A stretch of 64,000 nucleotides of DNA, from the NCBI RefSeq assembly GCF_033807715.1, contig NC_084587.1, positions 13,621,017-13,685,016 on the forward strand, read 5' to 3'. Position 1 is the first letter of the stretch. Each line of letters starts with the position of its first letter. The position numbers and the translations under genes were made by a program. The stretch is from Cololabis saira (lineage: Eukaryota > Chordata > Actinopteri > Beloniformes > Belonidae). The notes beneath the pieces were generated by a model, which saw nothing but the letters and a program-made list of their open reading frames with translations, was not told the DNA's origin and made no database searches. Below are positions 1 through 12,429 of this stretch, one piece after another.

Positions 1-3000
1 CGGAAAGTGGGAGAATCTTCACCACCCCCGAGTTAACATTCCAAGATGGCTGCCCCGGCTGTAAACAGTAAGTAGAAGAGAGCTCTGTAATAATTCGTAG
101 CACTTCTGTCTAGTTTTGGTCACACTAAATCAGTCGTATACAAGTATTGTTCGGCATATACAGTATATGCTGCTATAGTGTAATTTACATTTTTCATGTG
201 GTATATATATATATATGCGAACTACAAACTTGTTTTCCGACTTTGTAACTGGAACGCTGATAACTCGGCTGTGACGCCATTCCCAGTTCCGACTTCCGAC
301 TTCCGAGGTAAATGGAACGCAGCATAACTCTCCTGGTCTTAGTGAGGATTTGATTTCAAATTAAAATATTTCTAATATTCCCGAAATCGGGTGTCCACTG
401 AAAGTCTTTCGTAGAAAGTTTCTGGAAATGTACCTGAAATTTCCTGCTGTTATACAATCCTACTCTACACAAGGCAACAAAAATGTTTGTGCATTTGTAT
501 ATCTTTGCACAGCTTTGTGCATCTGCCACTGCCTTTTTATCTTGCGGCCTCCAAGCAAACTGGCAGTGCAGCATTCAGGTTTGTTTTATACCAGTCTGAC
601 GGACGTCAGAGCAGCCGCGTAGAACTGCTGTCGGGACGTCAGACACCGACGTTGCATGGATCTGATGCCAGTAAGAAACTGTGCAACTACGACTCCTCCT
701 CAATGAATTGTAATGTCACAAGACTTTTCTATGAATGAAGATCTGAAGCAAAACTTTTCGTTGAAATTAATGAATGATTATGATTATGACATGTACTACA
801 GCAGACTGTTGTAATAACACATGTATATAAACTCTGTACAGTGAAAAAGGGAAATCTGACCTGACCTGGGTATACAAGCAGCATTTCAAAGCTTTTTGTG
901 TTCTGTCTTTTTTTTTTTTTTTTTGAAAGCATACAATGTGATGAAAATGTGATTTATGTTCCCTTCAAACCGCACAATAGCCTATGATGTCTGACTCAAG
1001 CTGTGAGCAAACATGCCTCACTGTATGAATGTGTGTGTGTGTGCGTGTGTGTCTCTCTGCAGGTGCATGTGCATGAAAGACAAAACCAGAAAGAGAGAGT
1101 CTGACTGAACAAGGAAACATTCATTAAAGGGCTGCGGCAGCCAAATTAAACAAAAGGGGGACAGGGAAGATGATTTGTGTTCGTAATTGGAGAGCTGCAG
1201 ATGAAAAGAGAAAAAGAAAGAAAGTACATAGAGGGGTGTAACAGAAAAAGAAAGAAAGTAACCTTGACAGGTGAGTCTGAATTAAAAAGAAAGAAAGAAG
1301 AGAAAAAAAGCTCCTGAGAGGACGGTAATCTCTTGACACAGAGTAAACTCCAAACCCCGTGTGCTGGAAGGGCTCTCCTTGGCTGAGAATTCAATTAACT
1401 GGACCATTTAAACTCTTTCCCTGCATCTACTTCCAAGTCTGATTTCTTGAATACTTGATTGCTTTGGGTCCCATATGTGCCTTTAATAAAGACAGCTATG
1501 CTCATACATAATTTAGCCACAGAATTGGACCCAAATCTTTGGATACTTGGAGCTGGACTGGTAGAGGAGTGTGAAAATGAGAGAAATAAATACAACTTCT
1601 CCCTCTTTTAATTTGTGGCCCCTTGTCTTTTCTTCCTCATTGCTTCTATGCAGCTCCATTTCTTTCTTCTATCCTCATCCATATAATGTGTTGCTTGCAC
1701 TCTCTTGTGGGCTCCAAACAGTTGCTGCATGTTTTCTTTTTTAACGCTCTCCAATCTCACGTTGACCTAAAAGCCCTGATGAAACATGTTAGTCCAAAAC
1801 TTAGCGATGTTTTCTGAAAATCCCTGCATACATGAACACACATGGGTACGGAAAAAAAAAGCAAATGCCATGTCTTGCGAGATTAAAAAAAAACATGCAG
1901 TCGCGCATTTGAGTTTGTGACATGTTTTAATCCACTCTAATATGATTGCATTTTTTGAAGAAAACTCCTCGTTTCACTTGGTTGTTAGCATCCTTCTGTC
2001 TTTCTGTCTGAAGAGCACGACTGTGTTGTAAACTGCAGCTTCTCGGTTGCAAAGTTTGCTTCAAATGATGAGGTTAAGCACCAGCAATTAGCCGCTCAGA
2101 AGTGTGGGCTGTACAAACACCTTAGTCGAGCTGCTGTTCTCAAACTGTGCACAGCGATGCAGTAAGATATTATTATTTAGCAGCTCTCTGGCATGGCTAC
2201 TGGAAATTGAAGCCTAAAAACCTGCTAAAACAGGTACGTTGGCATAGCAACATGGCATGAAATAACGTCAAAGCAGACCAAAGGAGATTTTTTTATGTAA
2301 TTTCAGTTCCAGAAATATTATCTTACTTTAAGAATCGTCATACCGCTGTGACAGTCGCCCGTCCTTCCCTATTATAAATGAAACCACCCAAAGTAACTTC
2401 AGACTTTCTCTCCGATCATCTCTTGTCAAACCTGCATATCAGTGAATAATTCAACCCCACGCCTATGGGGGACCCTCTGAGGCTAAAACTGCAAAGGTTT
2501 CTTTGTGCTGCTTTAAAGTCCATCGAATAATATCGACTTTTTCTTTTTTTAATATCGACAGTTATTGTATCTGTGTGAACCAAACAACCTTCATCTGCTA
2601 TCACGTAACTACTTCAACAATTCCATACAACAGGCTACAAAGAAAGACCTAAATGAGCGGGATAAAGCACGTGTCATGTGATTAGACGGTACTGAAAGTC
2701 GGCGCTGGTTTGCATCGTCATCATTTCAGGTGTGCACAGTTATTTTAAGCTCCAAAAGGGGGAAAGAAAGCACAAAAAAAAAGCAAGAGAGATGAAAAAA
2801 GGAGACGTTTACACTGCAGGGAACATCACAAAAGTATGATAAACTCTCTCCAGACAGTACAAAAGGAAGATAACAGTGAAAGTGAAACAATTATGAAGGA
2901 TAAATCCTTTTATATTGTTGAAAACGTGAGTTTTCACTTTTTATTGGAACACGTGGAGCCAAGATAAACGTTGCTAATAAGGTATTTTATCCCTGAATTG

Positions 3001-3040
3001 TCTGTCCCAAACAATTCCAAACAAGACTACAAGTTCAATT
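1..3040. other. intronic sequence, no gene recognised
   Basis: No exon or intact element was recognised. The first 330 bases include a CCAAGATGGCTGCC motif (YY1-like) and a run of short CGACTTCCGA repeats near 280-310, suggesting an old element. Other content is a poly-T run at 910-924, a short GT repeat near 1030-1052 and purine-rich stretches at 1085-1310. Confidence 0.6.
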
Positions 3041-4600
3041 TTCAAAGTGCTTGGTACAGAGTTTGACCAAACAGTTTGGCAAAAAGCAACGCCATGGCTC
3101 ACACGCAATAAATGTGATCTCTACAGCAACCGAGGGAATGTTAGTCCATTTCCTTTCATGCAACAATGTAGTCAAAGCAACAGATGGCCTTGGAGTTTCT
3201 AGTTTGAGATGCTTTGCGCATAGCCTACAACTTGTTATAAATATGGGATGGCTAGCACAGCGCAGTCTGTTTGTAGAAAAACTGTGGGCCATTTCAAGCA
3301 TTCACCACTTTCATATTCAAGCTTGAAGGACATTCAAACAGATCTGAATGTGCCACTGAAGCGTCTTCAGCAAAATGTGCAAAAAAAAATAAAAAATGTT
3401 TAAAGGCTCACATTGCATGATCCAGAACGTCACTGCACAGCAATAAGCCCTGTATGCAAATGCAGTGAAGTACGACCTGCCGGCCACAACTCACTGCAAG
3501 CCAATGGAGGGCTCCTAGAAAAGACAGTCACAGCTCTTGCTCCTTTTCAGAAATTGACAAGTGAGGTGAGCTCTACATCTGCCTTTGATGTAATCCCCAT
3601 TGTCAGTGTCCTTAAACGCGCTTTCATTCCAAACGACCAGGCCAATGAGGGACTAAAGACCTCGAAGTCCACTCTCCTTGAAGCTGCAAAACTCGGTTTT
3701 TCAGAGAAGTGGAATCTGAGCCATTATGCCTCTTTGTAACACTGCTGGATCCTTATATAAGAACAAGTATCTTGGGTTTCTTAAATGTATCTAGTATAAT
3801 CTGTGTGTGTGAGTGAGTGAGTGAGTGAGTGAGTGAGTGAGTGAGTGAGTGAGTGAGTGAGTGAGTGAGTGAGTGAGTGAGTGAGTGAGTGAGTGAGTGA
3901 GTGAATGAATAAAAAAAAGATTTACGTACTAAATTGCCACACTTCAGTGCTCATATGGAATTCATACTTTTATAATCTAATGAAAAAATTCCATATACAC
4001 CATCAATCTTTGGTATGCAATTCACTGCGCAGTAGAAAGGTACTCAAATTCTGAATGTAACATTGTTTATTTTATGGTAGGAGGCGCGGAATCATTCAAA
4101 TAAACAGCTGACAAAAGAATCCGCAAGATATGGAAAGGACATATTAATGGCAGAGCTGAGAATGAGCTTCAGGGCCGGCAGAAGAGCAGTCATCTGGATC
4201 TGCTGCCTCACAGCCAGCGAGGTACTGTAGACTCCGTGGGCCAGAGACTCCAAACAACAGCAGTCTCCGAAGAATTATTGATGAAATCCTGAAGGATGGC
4301 ACACGTGGTCCGGAGTCAAGCAGCATAAATGTACACGCTAAAGAGAAGAGCTTCTTCACAGGGCCAACCGCTGCACTGGGACGTCAACGAGCCTCGACTT
4401 CCCTCCCTGACGGTCACAGCAACCACATTTATCCGTGTACCTTCACCTTCACTAAGAGTTGAGAGTGAGAGGCCGTTCAGCAGGATTCAGCACAGACTCC
4501 AATATTATTGATGAAAAAAAAAAAAAGAGCAGGCTGACAGCTAGGAAGGCTGAAGCGCTGATCTTTCTAACAAACAATCTACCGCTCCTGTTGAACTGAA
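3041..4600 (+). pseudogene. decayed hAT-superfamily transposase
   Basis: Fragments of a hAT transposase lie in order on the plus strand but in different frames and with stops. At 3051-3326 there is a catalytic-domain fragment with LRCFAHSLQLVINMG, matching the C-F-A-H-x-L-x-L signature. At 3413-3739 comes the helical region with ALAPFQKLTSEVSSTSA and DVIPIVSVLKR. At 4140-4600 lies the C-terminal dimerisation region, with EPRLPSLTVTATTF and SLRVESERPFS. The gene is broken by frameshifts and by a GAGT microsatellite (3811-3910). Terminal repeats and a target duplication were not identified. A roughly 45-bp piece corresponding to 3113-3157 recurs at 4688-4732. Confidence 0.75.
3811..3910. repeat. 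(GAGT)n microsatellite
   Basis: About 23 near-perfect GAGT/GTGA tetranucleotide repeats, entered from a short GT run and exiting through GAATGAAT. It separates the middle and C-terminal parts of the decayed hAT transposase. Confidence 0.95.
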
Positions 4601-4739
4601 CAAACTTTATCGTGTATCAGGAGAAACAGAATAACTGTGGGAGCCATGTTTAATTTTCCACTATGTATTTTATATTTGAAGATTACGTGTGTGATCTCTG
4701 CGGCAACTGAGGGAATGTTAGTCCATTTCCTTTTTATCC

Positions 4740-6600
4740 TTTTTGTTATTTATCAGTTATTTCTCAAAAATGTTGTTCATTTTATTTCATTTTTGCACAA
4801 AGTTACCCTCAGCACTCAGGTTTCATTTTGAACCTTCATACTGGATTTTAAATTCTTCAACGGGGCTCTGACGCACAAGAAATGCTACTAAAAGCTCTGA
4901 AAGAGTTGAAAAATTGAAAACTTGCACAGTTGATTTATGTGGCAGCTCTGTATTTCTTCTTTGGGGGGAAGGAGATTTTATTTATTATTTTTTTGACAAT
5001 TTCAGCAGGTTTTTTTCTTTCTTTTTCTTCCAAATGGCCATGTCAAGCAAAATACAGACATACAAGTGATTATTTACAGTTTATATGATTAAAGTATTGG
5101 ATTAGAATTGGTATGAGGTGGTGGTAAGGTATCAAAAATAAAAACCTGTAACTTATTATTATTAATTATTATTACCAACTTGACCCTGACAATGAGTTTA
5201 AGTTTAAGTTTAAGCAGTTCAGTGTGTAAAACTATAGCATGATTATTGCAAACACAGTGTACATTTCACATTGGATGTTGTTTAGAATGGGACTGAAAAA
5301 CAGCAAGTGTCAAATGTCTTCAAAATTATTCTGAGAATTTTATTCAAACGTTTAATTAACTGCAAAACTTTTGGACCACAATTAAGCTACAGTTTGCCGT
5401 TTAAATTGAACTTCACTCCGTGTCTCGGTATACAAATAAGTCTAATTTCACCAGAATTGCTTCCTTCTCTCACCGCGTTGGTATTTGGGTTTCCTTACGT
5501 TCTATATAATGTCCCACATCAAAAAGCAAACTAACACACACACACACAAAAAAAAGACTAGTTTGCTTTCATGTTAAACAGCGTTACAGCTATGTGCATT
5601 TTATCTACGTGTATGTTTTACTCATTATACAAATGAGAAATTAGTGATCTTTTTTTTTCAATCAACATGCGCTTGTGTTACAGGCTTCCTCATCCGTCTA
5701 CTGGCTTCTCCGGTTACTTTGGGATTAAAGAGCTGTGAAGCTCAATACCCCTGGAGGATTTCTGTACGGCAGAACAACGACGTACGAGAAAACAGACTGT
5801 CCCCCGACTGCATTGTTTGAGCCCGACTTTGACAATTTTCATAATGTTTCAGTCAGGTTGAAAATCAGATTTCGGCATCTTTTAAGAACACTTATTCAAA
5901 GTAGGCTATTTATTTCAAAATAAATTCGAGGCACTTTTGGACCAGAGAAAATGTTTCAAAGTTCTTCTGTTTCTGCTTATAAGTAGGACACAGGGCACTG
6001 AAGATAATCACAGTTGTTAAAACTGTGCTCCTTTTTTACATCCCTTCTCAGAGTCGGATCACACCCAACAAGAAGAATCATTCATGACAGGACGACTCTC
6101 CTTCAGATGCTGTACTTTAGGTGTACATTAATAGTTCAAACACATGAATATTCTCAGGAGCTGCTTTCCCACTATTGAGCCAGGCCGAGCCCAGGCTTAA
6201 ACATGCTAATAGACCATGGCCTCAATTCGTTTGCAGAAAAATCCTTCCTTCTCCCACTGTTGGACTAATAGACCCGCTGTGCTGCTCCTCCAACCCGCAC
6301 ATAATTGTGCCCCGTTGTAGAAATGTCACACATCTTTTTCTTTAATGTGGTAGGCTATCAGTAGTGTGTGGATCACAATGGATGAAAATATTTTTGGGTG
6401 AACAAGGAGCACCAGATAACTTGCCAAAACAATCACTGGATGTACTAAAATAGCATACAATTGAATGTATTAATAGCCTACAGTGAATGTGAGTCTAATT
6501 AAAATCTTAAACCGTCAGAATAAGGCTCAACAAGTTCAAGAGGGACGCTGAACTGTAAACCAGTTAAAATTATTTAAAACCAGCTTTCTTCTCTAACATG
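4740..6600. other. intronic sequence, no gene recognised
   Basis: AT-rich intron. It holds three tandem AAGTTT-type hexamers near 5199-5216, a short CA repeat near 5532-5548 and poly-T runs. No conserved exon, transposase fragment or terminal inverted repeat was recognised. Confidence 0.55.
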
Positions 6601-6611
6601 AACCAAACCAG

Positions 6612-7589
6612 CAGGGTCGGCGTCATGGGGGGTCATTCGCGGGCCATGCCCCCCCAAATGAGTTATTATGCCCCCCCACAAGCAGGCCAAGCCTTTGTAC
6701 CAAACTTTGTATTTTATTGATAACTTATCTTATTGAACGTGAAATCATCCATTACATTTAATTAAAACCCGTGCTTATTAATCACAAAACACAGGTTAAA
6801 CATCATGACCAAATCCGCTCCGACCCGCTGTGTCAGTATCAGCGCAGACAGACTGCAGCTTCGCCTGAATTATGGTTCCGCGTTAAATCGACGGCGTAGC
6901 CGACGGCGTAGCCGACGGCGTACGTGCGCGTCGCCGCATACCCTACGCCGTCTGTTCTGCGTTGGTGTGACGCGGAACCATAAATCAGCCACCGGGAGCA
7001 AGGGGTTGGGGGAGCTGGGTTGATGTTGATCTGCGGGCCAAACTTGTTAAAGAGCATCAAACTCACTCTTATCTACGCGGAAATAACGCTAAAATATAAA
7101 GAAGGCTTCCCAAAGTGTGATCTATGGTGAAATAGGAAAATTAAAGATGTGCAACTCTTCTAAAGGTGAGACATGCATTTAATTGACTTCATAGCGCCAG
7201 CCTTGGCGTTTATTATTACGCAAATGTGGAATGTTTGGGTCCGTCTAATTTCGCCAAATTAAATTTGGAGATTCACCGTTCACATTTTTATGTGTATGCG
7301 TTGTATGAGAGAGAGATGGAGAGGGCGAGGGAGGGAGGGAGAGACGTGGCCTGTACGTCGTTGTTTTTTGTTTTTTTTGCAGTTTGGGTGCACAATACAC
7401 TTGTGTGTGTGTGTGTGTATTAAAAAGAGATTTTGCAGTATGTTGTGTAATTGAAACTGGTTTGCTGTGATCGTTGATGGCAAACTCATATTAAGCATTT
7501 ACATCATATTGCGTTCTTGAACGGCAGTTTGTGCCCCCCCGCTGGTTATAATGTGCCCCCCAATTAGATCTGTTCTGCCGCCGACTCTG
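6612..7589 (+). mobile_element. non-autonomous hAT element with 8-bp TSD
   Basis: The element is bounded by CAGGGTCGGCG on the left and CGCCGACTCTG on the right, which are near-perfect inverted termini. It is flanked by a perfect 8-bp target duplication CAAACCAG (6604-6611 and 7590-7597). Sub-terminal GCCCCCCC blocks next to TTAT-ATG motifs recur at both ends and could be transposase-binding sites. The 978-bp interior has no transposase. A separate palindromic MITE-like insert lies at 6865-6988. The 8-bp TSD and CAG/CTG ends fit the hAT superfamily. Confidence 0.9.
6865..6988. mobile_element. MITE-like palindrome, copy 1 (nested)
   Basis: A roughly 124-bp inverted-repeat element with arms reading TGAATTATGGTTCCGCGTTA and, on the other strand, GATTTATGGTTCCGCGTCA. 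The core contains three tandem CGACGGCGTAG units. A related copy lies at 8713-8828. It sits inside the hAT element at 6612-7589. I could not define its target duplication. Confidence 0.75.
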
Positions 7590-7597
7590 CAAACCAG

Positions 7598-8076
7598 GAA
7601 CAACCAAGTTGTGTTTCAGGTGAGTCAGAGTTCTGGTCCAAACACTGAACTGTGAAGAACCTCCAGATGTGCCCTTATCCAGCAAGAAAGGCCCAGAGCT
7701 GAGTAGTCTGCAATTCTAGACTACTGTACAATCCAGTTGAAATCTCTTTGAAATGACTCTTTTTAATTACCCTATTGTAGGAGTTCAGTACACCGAAAAG
7801 AACTGTTCCTTTACACTCCTTTAAATCGAGACCTGAATCTACAGTATCTATGCAGTCAAGTTACTGACGAAGCAAGCCAGTCATAAACATAGTACGTAAG
7901 AGGAACCGGAAAATAAACCGGAGAGACGCTGAAATGTAAAACCCTCCTAGCTTGACACAGGTAGAAGGAAGGTTGGGCCCCATTAAATCCCGCCTGGCCA
8001 GACACAAAAATGAGGCCAGATATCAGAGGCCAGGACAGATTTAACTGTCCCTGATAGGCACTGGCAGTAACAGTAA
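7598..8076. other. intronic sequence, no gene recognised
   Basis: Unique-looking intron sequence between two DNA transposon derivatives. Nothing recognisable was seen apart from a short self-complementary AGACTACTG-type stretch near 7719-7728. Confidence 0.5.
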
Positions 8077-8126
8077 GGGCCAATCCCAATACACCCTCTA
8101 CTTTCTACCACTAGCCCTAAAAAAAG
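8077..8126 (+). repeat. solitary terminus of the 8162-9257 element
   Basis: The sequence CCAATCCCAATACACCCTCT and the following ctagcccta run closely resemble the left terminus of the TIR element that starts at 8162, in the same orientation and about 80 bp upstream. It looks like a truncated or tandem terminal copy. Confidence 0.5.
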
Positions 8127-8161
8127 AAGCCACAGATTTTAGGGCACTTGAAATCTTCCCA

Positions 8162-9257
8162 GGGGCCTGTCCCAATACTCCCACTACTTCTACTTTTCAG
8201 CACCACCCCTAAATTTTGCTTGCCATGTCACTGCGTAGTCACGTTCGGGTATGGAAGCGACTGCGTAGTTCCGTTTGCACATACGTCACACCATATCAGG
8301 AAGCTGAGAGCCAAAAGCTGTTTTAATTTCAGCTGTAGCGCTGTTAATATGCCACTTTATTAAGTTGTAATATTTTTTCAGGCGTAAAAGTAACCGTTAA
8401 GATCCCCAACCTGGGCTCAGTTTATCCAAATAACGGCTGTTGAGAAATTTGATCTGATGTTTTTGGCGATGATAAGAGCCGCCGGTCCGGGGTGCAGCAG
8501 CAGCAGCAGCTCATGTACAGACGTGATAGCCAGGTCAACCTGCGCCGTCGTCCCGGGGAGAAACCTGCAGCTCTGTTGAGAATTACCGCTGGCTGAAATA
8601 AATCATTTAGGAAGATAAATGTTGGTTTAATACATGAAATCTAACAGTTGTAGCTACGCCTGTTAGGAAATTTGCTCCGAAAATTTCGCGATTTCTGCCT
8701 GCTGGCTCGGGAGCTGATTTATGGTTCTGCGTTAAATCGACGGCGTTGGGTACGGCGTACGGCGCGCGTCGCCACGAAACCTACGCCGTAGGCTCTGCGT
8801 TGGTGTAACGCGGAACCATAAATCAGCCTTCATTCTGGCGAGGTTTGAAAGACTTTGCAACAACGGGCAAACGAGTGATTATGTACATTCACTGAGTGAA
8901 TATTATGAAGGTAAAATATATATTTCTTGCTAGAAATGTAATGAAAACGCATTTTTATGCAGAAACTAACTCAAAATATTGATTTTATTCACTAAAAAAT
9001 AAGAAATGTCCGCCATGTTTTTTTTTTGATTCAGTCCGCAAATGACAACGAAAAGCATTCTGGGAAATTTTTCTGGCCCTCGGTTAACTAGGGTGCATCC
9101 GAAATCCCTAGCTGTGTAGGGCTAGATTCATACCCCTCGTTTTCAGCACTCCACCTAGGTGAAAAGAGGAATTGGAACACCACTACCCTCACAGGAACGC
9201 GCAAAATTTAGGGGTAGGGATGAAAAGTAGGGGAAGAGGGTGTATTGGGACAGGGCC
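8162..9257 (+). mobile_element. TIR element with GGGCCTGTCCCAATAC ends
   Basis: The left end reads GGGCCTGTCCCAATACTCCC, continues as a pyrimidine-rich arm with CTACTTTTCA, and reaches CACCCCTAAATTTTGC near 8218. The right end (9205-9257) is the inverted copy, ending GTATTGGGACAGGGCC. The arms are about 50 bp and roughly 85 percent alike by eye. The interior is non-coding and contains a GCA triplet run (8495-8511) and a nested MITE-like palindrome (8713-8828). The target duplication is unclear, so the superfamily is not assigned. Confidence 0.75.
8713..8828. mobile_element. MITE-like palindrome, copy 2 (nested)
   Basis: Inverted-repeat element related to 6865-6988. The arms read CTGATTTATGGTTCTGCGTT and, on the other strand, GCTGATTTATGGTTCCGCGT; the core is rich in ACGGCGTA. 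It is nested inside the 8162-9257 TIR element. Confidence 0.75.
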
Positions 9258-11021
9258 TAAAGCAACTGGCCTGACTCAGCCTTTACAGGCTCTACCCTGG
9301 CTTGATAGTTTTAGTTCCATGTTCCCCAGACTACAGTTTCCCCCCAAAGTTCTCAGAAGTGTTTGGTTTGAATGCTCCTTCGGAAAGCTCGCCATACTTG
9401 TTTGATAGATTTCGGTTTAGAATTCCTTCTGTTGTGCCAATTTTAGACCGCCCTGTATCGTGGTGCTCTTTCTCTGCCAGGCCCCACTGTTCACCTTAGC
9501 GTCGGACGCCCGTCTCCCATTACGGATTACTTAGTTCCACATACATTTCTCTCTTATTGAATTGTTATTGTTTCTAAAAAGACTACCACCACCACCAGCT
9601 CCACCCCCATTCTCTTTCATTTTCCGTCGCTGTCTTCTCTCCTTTCTCTCACTCCCGCTGTAGATTTTTCCCGCTTCCTTCTCACAGTCCAACTCACTGT
9701 TTCTGGGGATAATTGAAAGCTGAGCGTTAGAACAGCGAATGATTTCAATTCAATTTATTCTGCCTGCTCCAGTCAACATCTACTGGCCCTTTCTGTTCTG
9801 CCATCTTTCACCGCTGCGCTACCCCTTTGTAATTCCTCCTCCTGTTTGAATGGTAGTTTATTGTGTATGTGTGTTTGAGGGACTGTATGTGTTGATGAGC
9901 TGCCAAAGCCTTCAGCTGCAATCAGCAGGAATCCGGAGTAGAGGAACGAAGGAGTGGAAATGAGACGAAAAGAGGTGGGAAAAGATTCACATGTGTGAGC
10001 AAAGTCAACACATGGAGTTTGAAAACTGCAAAGAAGACAATGCCAGGGAAAGATCAAGAGAGACAGGAGGCATCCAAAGCCCTGACGGTAGAAAAAAGGG
10101 AAGGTATGTTGAGGGTAAGAAGTGTGCAAAACGGAGGGCTGGGAGAGAGGGAGATTGTGCTGATATTTGGAGTTTGGCTAATAAGCTTTGTGGCAGATCT
10201 GAGTGGTGAATGTCAACCTTGATATATGTCTAAAGCTCTGCTTATGCTTAGTTTAACACACATTTATTCAACACATACACACACGTGCACACACGTCGAT
10301 GATTAGGGTGCACAAACATCTACACTGGTGTGTGTTTGTAGGGACCTATACGTGCATCACATCCTCTCTGTATGTGTCTGGATTCTCAAGTGACACAAGA
10401 TGCCGTGACCTGAAAATTAAATCTCAATCTGTCTTCCACCTCTTCGCCCCCCTTCCCCCTCCCCCTTGTCTCCCACCGCTCTTCTTCCCCTTCCCTATCT
10501 CTCTGGCCATTTATCGGGGAATGACTTGTGGCCTATTGGCTGTTTGAAGAGTCCAATCAATTGTCGGGTTTACTGTGTACTGTACGTGGGAGCAGAGCTC
10601 AGCGAGCGTTGTTGCAGCCGCGAATCAAGGACGGACCCGCACAGACACATGCTCACACGCGTGCACACATAGCCAATACACTGGTGGTTGTCAGTGGCAG
10701 CCTGCCACAATGTGCCAAATGTGATTTAAAGTCATTGAATAGAAGTGGCATTGTTACCAATGTGCAGATCATCAAACAATAGGAAAACCCCTCAGGGGAC
10801 TTAAGCAGCGGACTACAGAGCACAATTGATTAGGCACCAAGTGTGTACACTAATTAAGCTTTTGTGTCTGCAAATTGAAACATAGCAGTGAAAACGCGAA
10901 CATATATCATCAGTGAGCCTGTTTGTGTGTGTTAATGTATATTTTACATGAGCCTGACGGCAAGTCATGGCAGACATTTCTCATTCAGATTTGAAATTAT
11001 TGGGTCTTTTCATTATCGATA
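9258..11021. other. intronic sequence, no gene recognised
   Basis: No exon or named element was recognised. It contains short CA/CG-rich dinucleotide stretches around 10265-10300 and 10640-10670 and a polypyrimidine tract at 10430-10510. The open frames here are short, overlapping and lack conserved motifs. Confidence 0.5.
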
Positions 11022-11023
11022 TA

Positions 11024-11665
11024 CAAGACTGTCTCAGAAAATTAGAATATTGTGATAAAGTTCATTATTTTCTGTAATGCAATTAAAAAAACAAAAATGT
11101 CATACATTCTGGATTCATTACAAATCAACTGAAATATTGCAAGCCTTTTATTATTTTAATATTTCTGATTATGGCTTACAGTTTAAGATTAAGATTCACA
11201 GAATATTCAAATTTTTTGAGATAGGATATTTGAGTTTTCTTTTCTTTTCGGGGGTACTGCAGCCAACAGTGAAGCCGGCACGGGAGAACGGGGAGAACGT
11301 GCATGCAGCGTCATGTGACGTCACATCCGCAGGACAGCGCGGGAAATTCCGGTCACAATTGCAGCACATTTTGCAGCACACAGCCTGTTCAAGGCAATGG
11401 AGAAATACGCTAGAGGGCTCATTCGTTTAGGTTTGGAACGCTTCATCTGACATTATTACTAGAAAACTTAAAACGTATACGAATTTTTTTCATAAATCCT
11501 GCCTCATGCTCCTTTAAGCTGTAAGCCATGCTCAGCAATATTAAAATAATAAAAGGGTTGCAATATTTCAGTTGATTTGTAGTGAATCCAGAATGTATGA
11601 CATTTTTGCATTACAGAAAATAAAAGGACTTTATCACAATATTCTAATTTTCTGAGACAGTCCTG
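11024..11665. mobile_element. TA-flanked palindromic DNA element
   Basis: The long inverted repeat starts CAAGACTGTCTCAGAAAATT on the left and CAGGACTGTCTCAGAAAATT on the right (read inward on the minus strand). TA dinucleotides lie on both sides (11022-11023, 11666-11667), consistent with a Tc1/mariner-type MITE. The arms are about 150-160 bp and extend through CAACTGAAATATTGCAA and TTATTATTTTAATATT. The centre is interrupted at about 11243-11516 by an unrelated module that recurs at 43583-43799. Confidence 0.85.
11243..11516 (-). mobile_element. AAAGGAGCATGAGGCAGG module, copy 1 (nested)
   Basis: Read on the minus strand this begins TAAAGGAGCATGAGGCAGG and passes through CATTTTGCAGCACACAGCC (plus-strand orientation) to a TGTGACGTCACA palindrome near 11313-11324. 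A second copy lies at 43583-43799 in the opposite orientation. It interrupts the palindromic element at 11024-11665. No protein is encoded. Confidence 0.7.
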
Positions 11666-11667
11666 TA

Positions 11668-11931
11668 AAGAGAGGAGAGTTTATCTCTCAAGACATGAAG
11701 GAAAGGAGGAGGATGGCAGCTCGTAGGTAGTTCTCTGGACCCACAGTACGTCCTGAGAACCAAGACCAGGAAACCCTGGGATGGGGGGAGGATGTGCTCG
11801 CTAAACCCTAAGCAACGCATCTGCACACTTACTCTCTCTGTTTCTGTCTCCCACTGGTTGTCACTTCAATACTTACTAGCTGCCATCCTCCTCCTTTTCT
11901 TCGTGTCTTGAGCGATAAACTCTCCTCTTTT
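11668..11931. repeat. 62-bp inverted repeat with 140-bp spacer
   Basis: The left arm (11668-11732) carries GAGGAGAGTTTATCTCTCAA and a GGAGGAGGATGGCAGCT block. The right arm (about 11870-11931) is its reverse complement with a few mismatches. It directly abuts the preceding TA-flanked element. Spacer content is not recognised. Confidence 0.7.
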
Positions 11932-12157
11932 TATATCAATAATTAAAAGGCCCAATAAACTTGTGAGTAATCTTTAGGTGTTTTAAGTGTTTCCCTGCTC
12001 TAACACACTTGGCACAAACTAATGGCTCATTAACAGACTTGTGCAGACGTTTATGACAAATTGATGTGGTGATCCAATCATCTAAATTGGGTGCACTGAA
12101 GCAGGGAACATCTAAAACATGCGGCGCAGTGGTTCCTGTAGACAAGGGATGAAAAAC

Positions 12158-12183
12158 ACTATCTTATCTTATCTTATCTTATT
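12158..12183. repeat. short (ATCTT)n repeat
   Basis: About five tandem ATCTT pentamers. Confidence 0.85.
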
Positions 12184-12274
12184 TAATCATGTCCTTCCAA
12201 TTACATTAAATCACTGGATATCTGCACGTTTTTCTTGTGATTAACCTCAAAGAGAAATTCTCTGTAGGCGGTTG

Positions 12275-12425
12275 CTCAGGTCCTCTATCAGAAGCCTTTG
12301 ATTTCTTGATGTTGTTCCCGGGGTCGCTGGTCCCTACTTTCCTACTGATCTCCGGTCTTTTCATTCCTGACAACTGGCACTACTGTTACCTTCAGCTTCC
12401 ACACTTTTTCTGTATCTTCCTTCGA
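12275..12425 (-). pseudogene. LINE pol C-terminal remnant
   Basis: The minus-strand translation gives KIQKKCGKLKVTVVPVV and, after a frameshift, TPGTTSRNQR. These resemble the conserved tail after the reverse transcriptase domain of non-LTR retrotransposon pol proteins (a VxVxPVVIGALG-type stretch followed by IPGTTS). The fragment has stops and a frameshift. The assignment is by eye; a profile search against LINE ORF2 families would decide it. Confidence 0.5.
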
Positions 12426-12429
12426 CCTT

